Assembly: GCF_014838825.1 (NCBI RefSeq)
Contig: NZ_JACYMO010000006.1
Location: 1-64,000 of the forward strand
Length of the DNA: 64,000 bases
Source: Erwinia persicina
GTDB lineage: Bacteria; Pseudomonadota; Gammaproteobacteria; Enterobacterales; Enterobacteriaceae
Direction: 5' to 3'
In this document: piece by piece, positions 29,042-36,634 of the stretch
Layout of the letters: every line of letters starts with the position of its first letter
Numbering within the stretch: the stretch's first letter is position 1
Position numbers and translations under genes: made by a program
Notes under the pieces: generated by a model
What the model was told of the DNA's origin: nothing
Seen by the model: only the letters and a program-made list of their open reading frames with translations
Database searches by the model: none

Positions 29042-30088
29042 TTAGAAACGAAACTCGCCACCAACCATTACGCTGTTACGTTTTTCAAAGCCCACCTCGG
29101 TAATCACGTTGAAGTTACGCGTAATTTCGTACTGCCCGCCGACCAGAATATTCCAGGGAGACTGCAAATGCTGCTTAACGCGAAAGCGGCCCTGGTCGTC
29201 TTTATTGACGAAGTTCACCAGCTGTACCAGGTTTTGCGGCATGTTCAGATTACCCAGGCTGCCTCTGAAGTCCTGAGAGACATCCTGATACATACTGCCG
29301 ACCCACACGCTGGCGTGCGATACCGGGATGGAGAAGCGTTCAAATCCTGGCACGGTGAAGCGATAACCGACGCGCGGCGTGAAGGTGAAAGCCGACGTAC
29401 TGCCATCAAGAATGTCGAAGTCTGTACGGGTATAGTTGAAATCCAGCGTGCCGAACCAGTTGTGATACCCATAGGCCAGCGTTGTGCCGCCGCCGTAGGT
29501 GGTTCCCTTAAATTTCAGCGTAAAATTGAGGTTCTTGAGCTGCGGGGGGCAGGCACCCACCGCGCAGACGGAGACATCAGAGACCGAGCTCCCTTTTGTA
29601 TGGCCAATAATGCCGTAGACATTCATAAAGGGAAATAACCAGGTATCCAGCCTGGCATTCTCGGTTTTGGACCTTTCCCGGGTATGGCCGACGTTAATAT
29701 TAAACAGATCGTTGCCAATCGGGATCGGTGCCATGCCGGGAAACAGTGAAGGGATTTTAAGGTTAGAGAAATTGATACTGTTAACCTTAATATTCTGACG
29801 CATGTTCATGTAATTAAAACCAATCCCATAGGGATCGGGTAAGTCATAACCGCGGCGGCGTATCTCTTTACCAAAAAAGGGCAGAGGGCCAGTGGTTTCA
29901 CCAAACAGATCGGGTGAACGTTGTGGTTTTTGATCGTCCAGGACCATCAGAGGGTCGGTATCTCCATGATAATCCAGCGAGTCAGGTATCATCGCATTAG
30001 GCACACCCGCAAAGGCCGGCACCAGCGGTGCAGAGCAGAGCAGGAAACCGGCAATAATATTGACTTTAGTGTTTGGCTGTTTCTTCAT
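29042..30088 (-). CDS. Predicted outer-membrane beta-barrel, first gene of the cassette
   Basis: 348-residue precursor with signal peptide (IIAGFLLCSAPLVPAFAG). The mature chain alternates hydrophobic and polar residues in strands and ends with GGEFRF, a typical barrel terminal Phe. Recognisable strands include GYHNWFGTLDFNYTRTDF and FTFTPRVGYRFTVPG; a cysteine pair in VCAVGACPP may form a disulfide in an external loop. Similar proteins are sometimes labelled virulence proteins, without firm evidence. It heads a tightly packed three-gene unit with the Omp85-like and DUF4056 genes. Confidence 0.65.
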   Translation of the reverse strand: MKKQPNTKVNIIAGFLLCSAPLVPAFAGVPNAMIPDSLDYHGDTDPLMVLDDQKPQRSPDLFGETTGPLPFFGKEIRRRGYDLPDPYGIGFNYMNMRQNIKVNSINFSNLKIPSLFPGMAPIPIGNDLFNINVGHTRERSKTENARLDTWLFPFMNVYGIIGHTKGSSVSDVSVCAVGACPPQLKNLNFTLKFKGTTYGGGTTLAYGYHNWFGTLDFNYTRTDFDILDGSTSAFTFTPRVGYRFTVPGFERFSIPVSHASVWVGSMYQDVSQDFRGSLGNLNMPQNLVQLVNFVNKDDQGRFRVKQHLQSPWNILVGGQYEITRNFNVITEVGFEKRNSVMVGGEFRF

Positions 30089-30406
30089 TTATTACAATCC
30101 ATGTATGTGCTGGGAAGGGATCGCAGGAGCATAGCGACAGTCCTCTCCCTTTTCATTCCAGAAAATGCGATATTTCCGCGGCAGGCATGGCTTTTTATTA
30201 ATTGTAATTCTTTATGTTTTATTAATCACTGGCTGGCAGTTTAATTACCGGGATAAGTCTGGCAATTAACCGGTTTGAGTAACGCGGAGAAGGCAATGTT
30301 TTTACATTTAATGCTTGCTATGACACAGATAAAATAAATAAGGGATCATCACTCGCGGGAAGGGAAGAGAGCAGAACGCCCTGGTACAGGACGTTCTGGC
30401 GCGTCA
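30089..30406. other. 318-base AT-rich intergenic region
   Basis: Upstream side of the outer-membrane cassette and downstream side of the DUF1090 gene. The part at 30180-30350 is AT-rich and probably contains the cassette promoter, but no clear operator was found. A strong hairpin at 30372-30398 lies at its right edge. No gene is supported. Confidence 0.5.
30372..30398 (-). terminator. Hairpin downstream of the DUF1090 gene
   Basis: CAGAACGCCCTG-GTA-CAGGACGTTCTG pairs over 12 bases with one G-U wobble-type mismatch. It lies 9 bases after the DUF1090 stop. The T tract expected of an intrinsic terminator is weak, so it may instead protect the transcript end. Confidence 0.5.
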
Positions 30407-30793
30407 TTAGCGGGTTAATTCTGCTTCAGCCTCGCGAAGTTCTTCGCGGGCTTCATCCCGTTTTTTCGTTTTTTTATCGATTTTTTCCTGTCTGCCATCG
30501 GCTTTGGCTTCGGTCAGCTCCTGCTCACGCTCCTGCACTTTACGCTGTTTTTCTGCCACCTTTGCCTGACGCTCTTTCAGCAGGCTGCTGTCTGTGCAGT
30601 GGTCGGTGACTTCCTTCAGCGCTTTCTTCAGGCCTGCCACGCGGTGCGGATTACTCTGCTGTTCCGCGTACTGGATTTCCTGCTGGATACTTTGCTGTTT
30701 AGCCGCGCAGCCGGTCAGCGCGGCGCTGGCCTGCACGGAAAAAAAACAGCTGGCGATAAGGGTTGAGCTAAGAATAATCAGGTGCTTTTTCAT
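30407..30793 (-). CDS. DUF1090 periplasmic protein (YqjC-like)
   Basis: 128 residues. A signal peptide ends VQASAALTG; the mature chain starts with GCAAKQQSIQQEIQYAEQQ and continues as a highly charged coiled coil (KVAEKQRKVQEREQELTEAK). Cysteines in GCAA and DHCTD match the two-cysteine pattern of E. coli YqjC, a DUF1090 protein of unknown function. In E. coli yqjC lies in a different region, so I leave the symbol blank. It has its own promoter region beside the RIO kinase terminator. Confidence 0.8.
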   Translation of the reverse strand: MKKHLIILSSTLIASCFFSVQASAALTGCAAKQQSIQQEIQYAEQQSNPHRVAGLKKALKEVTDHCTDSSLLKERQAKVAEKQRKVQEREQELTEAKADGRQEKIDKKTKKRDEAREELREAEAELTR

Positions 30794-30906
30794 TGTTATC
30801 CTAAATTTGCGGTGTGGTGACCGCTATTATACCTGGCGTTCTTAAGAGATCCTTATCACCACACATTGTTTGTGCCATTGCTGCGGGAAGTGCCCGGGAC
30901 GCAGGC

Positions 30907-30937
30907 AAAAAAAAGCCCACAGGTGAACCTGCGGGCT
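30907..30937 (-). terminator. Terminator downstream of the RIO-family kinase gene
   Basis: Ten-base stem AGCCCGCAGG / CCTGTGGGCT on the minus strand with a tetraloop, then eight T. Confidence 0.85.
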
Positions 30938-30960
30938 GTGAGCGCTGCCGATGCTGGCTG

Positions 30961-31821
30961 TCAGTCGTCTTCGTCGTCCCGCTCTTTGCTGGCGCGCTGG
31001 CGGTCATAAAATTCATCTTCGGCGGCAATGATCTCATCCATCAGGGAGCCCATATCCACTTCATGTGTCTCTTCAACAAACAGGCCGGTGAGCGCCACTT
31101 CCGGGGTGAGTTTGCCGTCTTCATACAGCATCCATATCTCTTTGGCATAGCGCGTCTTCAGGAGCTGCGGCGCGTACTGGCCATAGTAGGCGGTGATGTT
31201 ATTCACATCACGTTCAAACATGGATTCTGCCAGGTTGTTGGCCGCCGCATCAACAGCCTGCGGCAGATCGATAATCACCGGGCCCCGGGCATCGAGCAGC
31301 ACGTTAAACTCGGATAAATCGCCATGCACGATGCCGGCGCAGAGCATGCGCACGATATTACGGATCATGATATTGAAATCAGTAACGGCATTCTCTTCCG
31401 TCAGGATCACATCGCTGAGGCGGGGTGCAACCGCGCCTTCAGCATCGGTGACCAGCTCCATCAGCAGCACGCCCTCTACGCAGAGATAGGGTTGCGGCAC
31501 GCGCACCCCGGCGTTATCCAGACGGAACAGCGCATCGACCTCGGCCATCTGCCAGGACTCTTCCTGCTGCTTGCGCCCGAAGCGTGAGCCTTTTTTCATC
31601 GCGCGGGAGTCACGCGTGTTGCGGACTTTACGTCCTTCCTGATACTGCACGGCCTGCTTGAAGCTGCGCTGCGTGGCCTCTTTATACACTTTGGCACACT
31701 GGATCTTGTCACCGCACAGCACCGTGTAAACGTCAGCTTCTTTACCGCTTTTCAGGCGCTGAAGCACGTCGTCTATCAGGCCGTCATCGACCAGGGGTTG
31801 GATTCGTTTTGGGATTTTCAT
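30961..31821 (-). CDS. RIO-family serine/threonine protein kinase
   Basis: 286 residues with a RIO1-like kinase domain. Visible motifs: nucleotide loop region SGKEADVYTVL with the ATP-binding lysine in CAKVYK (about 35-47), the catalytic loop GIVHGDLSEFNVLL (Asp about 162) and the metal-binding loop VIIDLPQAVD in place of DFG. RIO kinases in archaea and eukaryotes act in small-subunit maturation; bacterial members, such as those in Pseudomonas, are less understood. The C-terminal tail is acidic (ERDDEDD). E. coli K-12 lacks it. It appears to belong to the host side of the island boundary, but this is not certain. Confidence 0.85.
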   Translation of the reverse strand: MKIPKRIQPLVDDGLIDDVLQRLKSGKEADVYTVLCGDKIQCAKVYKEATQRSFKQAVQYQEGRKVRNTRDSRAMKKGSRFGRKQQEESWQMAEVDALFRLDNAGVRVPQPYLCVEGVLLMELVTDAEGAVAPRLSDVILTEENAVTDFNIMIRNIVRMLCAGIVHGDLSEFNVLLDARGPVIIDLPQAVDAAANNLAESMFERDVNNITAYYGQYAPQLLKTRYAKEIWMLYEDGKLTPEVALTGLFVEETHEVDMGSLMDEIIAAEDEFYDRQRASKERDDEDD

Positions 31822-32138
31822 GCGGCTTTATACCTTATTTCGGCCGCTTTTCGTATCAATAACAAAGACGGCGACACAGAACAAATGGCAGAGGCTGAAC
31901 AATGAGGTCATTTTACCGAAAAAAAGGCGGTTTGTGGGGTTGGCGGCGTCGATGAGTGACATTTTTCAGTGACAGGCCGATCGGACAGGGGACAGCAGCA
32001 TGAACTGGGGCAGGGAAGGGGCGTGTCAGTACCGGCAGGAGCCGACTCGCGGCTGTTATTTTGCACGATGGTTATGGGGTAACCGGCTGAACAAGCGGGT
32101 GTATAGAAATAAGGACCGATTTCTGACTCCCGTGAACA
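31822..32138. other. Left flank of the accessory island, no recognisable gene
   Basis: From the kinase start to the first insertion-sequence fragment. Open frames on both strands are short or compositionally odd and I recognise none of them. A stretch near 31929 loosely resembles the 3' end of ssrA but is too diverged to call an attachment site. Confidence 0.5.
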
Positions 32139-32222
32139 CCGACGGACAATGCGACGGTGGAATCCTTCAGCGGCAGGCTGTGGCAGCAGTGTCTGAACGA
32201 GAACGGGTTCATATGGGGGCGG
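32139..32222 (+). mobile_element. Fragment of an IS3-family orfB (transposase C-terminal part)
   Basis: Plus-strand codons read PTDNATVESFSGRLWQQCLNEN, which matches the end of the DDE catalytic core of IS3-family transposases (usual form DNATVESFNGRLRQECLNENWF; the glutamate is the last catalytic acid). An in-frame stop lies just upstream and similarity ends near 32205. It seems truncated on its right by the next fragment. A dead remnant. Confidence 0.6.
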
Positions 32223-32230
32223 ATGCACGG

Positions 32231-32660
32231 GGTGACCTGCTCCCCGTTGATTAACACACGGCGATTTTAGTAATGTCTTCATAAGCCACATGAGCATATC
32301 CCCATGAAGAAGCGTTTTTCCGACGAACAGATCATCAGTATCCTCCGCGAGGCTGAAGCCGGGGTTTCTGCCCGTGAGCTCTGCCGTAAGCACGCCATTT
32401 CCGACGCCACCTTTTACACCTGGCGCAAGAAGTATGGCGGTATGTAGGTGCCCGAAGTTAACACCTGAAGTCGCTTGAGGAAGAGAACGCCAGACTCAAC
32501 AAGCTGCCTGCCGAAGCCATGCTGGATAAGGAGGCACTTCATGTGGCTCTGGGGCGAAAGTACTGACGACTGGCCAGAAGCGGGAAGCCGTTGAGCTTAT
32601 GTGTGATGCGACCGGTCTGTCGCAACGTCATGCCTGCAGGCTTACAGGGTTGTCCCTGTC
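32231..32660 (+). mobile_element. Truncated, mutated IS3-family (IS407-like) element: orfA and start of orfB
   Basis: orfA starts at ATG 32304 and reads MKKRFSDEQIISILREAEAG, then SARELCRKHAISDATFYTWR, a helix-turn-helix typical of IS407-group OrfA. It is stopped by TAG at 32445-32447, where relatives have a glutamate codon, and a small deletion shifts the frame near 32460. Downstream, VALGRKY (end of orfA) and REAVELMCDATGLSQRHACR (start of orfB) are recognisable. The sequence then leaves the element near 32660. TGACCTGCTCCCCGTTGAT at 32231-32249 may be its left inverted repeat. Confidence 0.75.
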
Positions 32661-32810
32661 GATAGGATCAATTATTTAGGGACTAGCTTTCGTCGAGATA
32701 CTTCACGTAGTCGTATGCCTTTCAGAATAGTCACTTTAATATAAAAGGAAAAGTAGGGGCTGTTGATTTATATTTACAGGTGTGGAATATATGGATAAGT
32801 TAAATATAAG

Positions 32811-32832
32811 TGGCCTTGTAATCACAAGGCCA
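32811..32832 (-). terminator. Hairpin downstream of the SIR2-STAND gene
   Basis: Perfect nine-base stem TGGCCTTGT / ACAAGGCCA with a tetraloop, followed on the minus strand by CTTATATTT. Probable terminator of the single-gene unit; 14 bases after the stop codon. The interval 32661-32810 is AT-rich and holds no gene I can recognise. Confidence 0.7.
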
Positions 32833-32846
32833 TTTTAGATTATAAA

Positions 32847-35360
32847 TTAAATGCTAGAACTGTTTATTTTTTCCAATACTTGACTTAACGAGTCCTTGCA
32901 ATGCCGTATGGAGTGTTCACCATAATCTTCAACGTTAACACGCTCTGCCTGTGCAAGCATGTAAACACAGCACTCTTTGAAATTTAACCTGTTTTGTTTT
33001 GAAAGGGATGAGTACTTTTGATTATAAATTTTTTCATATTCTTTTACTTGTCTGTATCGGTGCTTTCCATTATCGCTGCTTTGTAATAAATTATGAGCCC
33101 TATAGAAAAATGACCATATGGCTGCATCGTGCTGTTCTTTTAATGCTTTTTTAATATAGAGTCTTGCTTGCTGAGTATCTATGCTGGATGTATCGTATTC
33201 TTTTTTTTCTTGTTTTTTTCTGGCTATCTTATAGGCAGTGTTTAATTTTTCCTGAGCAGGATCTAATAGGTCATTAGCTATTTCCGCCATAGCTAATTGC
33301 AGCCAGTAATGAGATTCTTTTTTTAACCATCCTGCTTTTAATATTAGATTGTCATAATAATTAAACAAAGATCGTTTTTTACCATTCATTTCTTTTAATA
33401 AATTATCGACATTACTAAATCTCATTATTTCTTTGATGAGGTTTTTCTTTAGATTTACTATTTCAAAATCAACTTTGTTACTATTTTTAGTCCATTCCCT
33501 TTCAACTATTTCTACTGTTTTTAGAAATAGTTGAATCTTGTATTCATTTTGGAATAAATATTTTAACGTCACGCGACAGAATATGCTTGATTTTTCTGTG
33601 AACCCATTGATATTACGGTTGGAGTATATTAGGGAAATATTTTTATTTCTGCTGAATTTAAGCGAATCTACATCATTGTTTTCTGATAGTGATTTAATTA
33701 TGTTGCTATTTATGGGGATGTTCAAATATTTAAACAATAATATGAAGAATAATATTTTTTTATAAGATGGATTATTCATGACTTCATTTGTATATTCTCC
33801 AATTTTATTTATTATGTTTTCAGAAGAAAATAAATCGAGTAGTAACTCACTTATCTGATTGTTGAAGTTTTTTTCAACCAATCGCCTTTTTGATTCTAGT
33901 GATAGAGTTACACGTTCACTTCCCCAGAAGTTAAGCATATCGATTAAATCTATTAGATAATCTACTTCTGACTTCACTTCTTCTATATACTGAGCTTGTG
34001 ATAGTTCGTCAATATTAATAACATCGAAATCGATGCCAAAAAAATCAGTTCTATCTAATTCTATACTTCTTATGCTTCCTATTAATATTATATTTTTATT
34101 TTGTAACATCGCAAAATCGGAAATTAATGATGTGTTATTATTTAAATCATCACAAATAACAACAGAGAATTCATTCTTATTTATAATCTTGTCAAAATCA
34201 GCAAGGTATTTTGATGGGGTGATTTCATCTTGTTCTCCCGGGGTGTATGTTTTTATTTTTTCCTTTTTTAATAAATGAGATATAAGCTGTTCTAGTAACA
34301 CACTTTTCCCGTTACCAATTTCTCCTGTAATTATAACGTTCTTTTTTTCTTTTATTTTTGCTATACATTCATCTATTACCCTCTCTCTAGGGATGAAATA
34401 ATTTTTCTCTCCAAGTAAGTATTGTGTATAATCTTTTTGTATTTTTCTGTTGTCTATTTTACCAAATAAGAAGAAGTTATGGATGTCTAATTTTTCGATT
34501 TCTAAATCATCATTTTCATAATACTCACCATCAACTTCAATTAAATGCTCAGGTTTGTTGTCTATAATATCAGATACAAGGTTATTATATTTATCTTTTA
34601 TTAGTTTTGCAAAACCTTCGGTCCCAGTGCTTAATACATGGCCATAAATTTTAAGCTTGAATAGATCCTTTTCTTTCGCAGTGGGTGATGTGATGATAAA
34701 AGTTTTTTCTTTAAATGATTCATTAGATTTTAATAGTTTCTTTATCATGTCATCATATAAAGAATAACCTACAAATACAATTGCGGATGCTGAATCGAAA
34801 TCTTTTGCAAGTAATTTAAACCAATACGAATCATCAAAATTATTTAGAACATAAGATATATCGCTTAGTGCAAATTCTTTTGTTAATGTTTTTTTACTTA
34901 AAATACCCATATCTCCATTGATATGGACGCAAATATTGCCATCTCTAAACATCTCTGAGTCAGTTAATGGGTTTACTGTCCTTAGTTTTTTGCCTACTTC
35001 ATTACATGCTAATTCAAACCCAAAGTCATAATTGGTCGTGTAAGTTCGCTTCCAATTTATTTTTGCGATTTCTTTATGATAATCAGAAACCTCATTTATA
35101 ATAAATTCATCTTCTAATGCTGCAATTAGTTGGTTTTCTTTTTCACTTTCAATATAGTAGTCTACGATATCTTTAAGAGGTATTACTCCATCATCAGAAG
35201 ATATATCCACCCCCCCCATTAAAAGCTTCGAAAGATCATCCACCCCTTTAGGTTGTTTGGACTTTATATTTTTCATGCCATAAGAAAAACCGGCACCAGT
35301 GAATAAAACTGGTTTGCCAAACTTCATCTTATCAATTAGTAAATTTATAGTTTTTTCCAT
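32847..35360 (-). CDS. SIR2-STAND protein, probable anti-phage NTPase (Avs5-like architecture)
   Basis: 837 residues. The N-terminal domain (about 1-260) has SIR2-type NAD-binding marks: TGAGFS (21-26), TTNYD (108-112), VHINGD (145-150) and VGYSLYDD (197-204). A linker ends FIPRERV (322-328), then a STAND P-loop NTPase follows: Walker A GEIGNGKS (346-353), Walker B VVICDD (400-405) and a sensor-like IGSIRS (427-432). Residues about 500-640 look like a winged-helix/helical region, and 640-837 like helical TPR-type repeats (HYWLQLAMAEIA, 684-695). Known SIR2-STAND proteins sense phage components through the C-terminus and deplete NAD. Substrate and trigger here are inferred. The gene is strikingly AT-rich beside its neighbours, a sign of transfer. 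Start supported by GAGGG 6 bases upstream. Confidence 0.8.
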   Translation of the reverse strand: MEKTINLLIDKMKFGKPVLFTGAGFSYGMKNIKSKQPKGVDDLSKLLMGGVDISSDDGVIPLKDIVDYYIESEKENQLIAALEDEFIINEVSDYHKEIAKINWKRTYTTNYDFGFELACNEVGKKLRTVNPLTDSEMFRDGNICVHINGDMGILSKKTLTKEFALSDISYVLNNFDDSYWFKLLAKDFDSASAIVFVGYSLYDDMIKKLLKSNESFKEKTFIITSPTAKEKDLFKLKIYGHVLSTGTEGFAKLIKDKYNNLVSDIIDNKPEHLIEVDGEYYENDDLEIEKLDIHNFFLFGKIDNRKIQKDYTQYLLGEKNYFIPRERVIDECIAKIKEKKNVIITGEIGNGKSVLLEQLISHLLKKEKIKTYTPGEQDEITPSKYLADFDKIINKNEFSVVICDDLNNNTSLISDFAMLQNKNIILIGSIRSIELDRTDFFGIDFDVINIDELSQAQYIEEVKSEVDYLIDLIDMLNFWGSERVTLSLESKRRLVEKNFNNQISELLLDLFSSENIINKIGEYTNEVMNNPSYKKILFFILLFKYLNIPINSNIIKSLSENNDVDSLKFSRNKNISLIYSNRNINGFTEKSSIFCRVTLKYLFQNEYKIQLFLKTVEIVEREWTKNSNKVDFEIVNLKKNLIKEIMRFSNVDNLLKEMNGKKRSLFNYYDNLILKAGWLKKESHYWLQLAMAEIANDLLDPAQEKLNTAYKIARKKQEKKEYDTSSIDTQQARLYIKKALKEQHDAAIWSFFYRAHNLLQSSDNGKHRYRQVKEYEKIYNQKYSSLSKQNRLNFKECCVYMLAQAERVNVEDYGEHSIRHCKDSLSQVLEKINSSSI

Positions 35361-35376
35361 TGTATTCCCTCTTTAT

Positions 35377-35391
35377 CCAAGTAAAACTTGG
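35377..35391. promoter_or_regulatory. Perfect inverted repeat before the SIR2-STAND gene
   Basis: CCAAGT-AAA-ACTTGG lies 17-31 bases upstream of the start codon, just before the ribosome site. It could be an operator for a repressor or a small leader hairpin limiting translation. A TATTTT-like -10 element lies further upstream near 35420. Confidence 0.4.
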
Positions 35392-35580
35392 GCGTATGTA
35401 AAAGACTTTTCTTGATAAAATAGTGGCTAACGATTTGTTTGCCTTTAGAATATCAAAGATACCAAATTAAGTAAGGTAAGTACAAATCAGCTTCTGAAAA
35501 AATGTTTTTCAGGTATCCTCATCGCCGCCTCCAGCTCACTACACCCAAATACCCGCAATCCGCATTCGCTCTGCTTTTTC
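35392..35580. other. AT-rich promoter region of the SIR2-STAND gene and island filler
   Basis: AT-rich up to about 35510, then an abrupt change to balanced base composition near 35515. That change marks the right edge of the transferred AT-rich block. No open frame is recognised. Confidence 0.4.
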
Positions 35581-35934
35581 CTATTTCTCCATAATCCCTA
35601 CCGCCAGCCACAGGGCAGGAGAGATCACGCGTAACTTTGCCTCAACACGCGGCGAAAGCACCACTCCTTCGGTATACTTCCCTAGTGTTTTTGTGGCGCT
35701 GAGCGGGAGTTTGTGCTATTCCGGCGTCAGAGACTTAAAGCGGATGATCTGTTCCACAACAAAACGTGCCAGCAGCGTGTTTACGGTGATGATATGCGCC
35801 TTGTAGGTGATATTGACGATGGATCGTCCCAAGTGCTGGTCACGTTCGCCCCCAAACCCGGAGCAGAACAGATCCTCTCCTCCAATAGTGGACACGCGAC
35901 TAATACAATCACGGCAAAGCCGAATGATTACTTT
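35581..35934 (-). pseudogene. Unidentified gene remnant split by an amber codon
   Basis: A minus-strand frame is open from 35934 to a TAG at 35581-35583 except for one internal TAG at 35716-35718. The upper part (72 codons) includes LCRDCISRVSTIGGED and NTLLARFVVEQIIRFKSLTP; the lower part (44 codons) includes KTLGKYTEGVVLSPRVEAKL and ISPALWLAVGIMEK. Both halves look like natural protein and are in one frame, so a sense codon (perhaps CAG for Gln) probably became TAG. I do not recognise the family. The 5' end is lost against an IS fragment. Confidence 0.5.
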
Positions 35935-35945
35935 TCATTTTATGC

Positions 35946-36481
35946 CCATAGTGGACTGCCCCTACACACGTAGACAAATTCTGTCCCCACTACAAGGCCT
36001 GTTCAAAGTCCTTTGTACTGAACCCGCCGATGTAGCTGTGGCACCGAGACCGTCTATAGAAGGCATCAATGTAATCGAAGATATCGGCCCGAGCGACATT
36101 CAGTACCCGACACATCGTCATCACACCCCGTACAGTGCAGTTTTCATTGATAAATCGGTACTTCAGTAGGGCTCCGCAGCAAAGTACCGCGCGCCCTTTT
36201 TCAGGATATCGCGTTCTTCTTCGGTGCGTTTTACCTGCGCCTGTAGTGTCAGGATCTTACTCTTGGTTACCAGTCAATTCCGGGCATGCTGTTCGCCGTT
36301 ATCAGGTATCAGGCTTGATAGTCCGTAGCCACTTGTAGAGGCTGTGCGCGTAAACGCCTAGACGGTCACATAATTCGGTAACGGAATAACCGCGTTCCGT
36401 TATCTGACGAATGGCTTCTTTATTAAAGTCGGGTATAAATCGTGGTGTGCCCATTCGCTCCTCCTGTGCTCAAACTAAAGG
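35946..36481 (-). mobile_element. Internally deleted IS3-family element
   Basis: Minus strand. orfA starts at 36454 after GAGGAG and reads MGTPRFIPDFNKEAIRQITE, then a helix-turn-helix (SVTELCDRLGVYAHSLYKWL) typical of IS3-family OrfA; it degrades after about 50 codons. Further on, the start of orfB (YRFINENCTVRGVMTMCRVL) is joined directly at about 36085 to its end (DIFDYIDAFYRRSRCHSYIG). The whole catalytic core is missing, so the element is dead. Possible right end CGTGTGTAGGGGCAGTCCAC near 35951-35970. Confidence 0.75.
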
Positions 36482-36525
36482 GCAGGAGCGTCGACCGTGG
36501 GCAATCCTTACAATGTCCGCTTCTC

Positions 36526-36589
36526 GCTCAAACCAGACTGTCAGATTCGATTGTGATCTACCTACAAAATCTGCAGAGCAGGTTTGAGC
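36526..36589. repeat. Short inverted repeat near the integrase 3' side
   Basis: GCTCAAACC at 36526-36534 and its exact complement GGTTTGAGC at 36581-36589 are separated by 46 bases; GCTCAAAC also occurs at 36468-36475. Could be leftover element ends or protein-binding sites; significance unclear. Confidence 0.3.
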
Positions 36590-36634
36590 ATATGCACTTT
36601 TTCCTTGGAAAAACTAACCAATCCTGCTAGAAAC

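Noticed and set aside
31926-31952. Possible second attachment site: a stretch resembling the ssrA 3' end (TGGGGTTGGCGGCG)
   Set aside because: Only a loose match to the tmRNA end (TGGAGCTGGCGGGA) with several mismatches. A functional attL/attR pair should be nearly identical, so the left boundary of the island stays undefined.
31908-32393. Minus-strand 161-codon frame at the left edge of the island
   Set aside because: Runs antisense to two IS3-family fragments, is rich in Pro, Cys and Ser, and has no recognisable domain.
32847-35360. Multi-gene Thoeris- or DSR-type system with partner genes
   Set aside because: No TIR, ThsB-like or other effector gene flanks the SIR2-STAND gene; both sides are dead IS fragments or non-coding, so it is read as a one-gene system.
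36455-36634. Small gene between the IS fragment and the integrase end
   Set aside because: Short frames only, with inverted repeats and no ribosome site or recognisable product.
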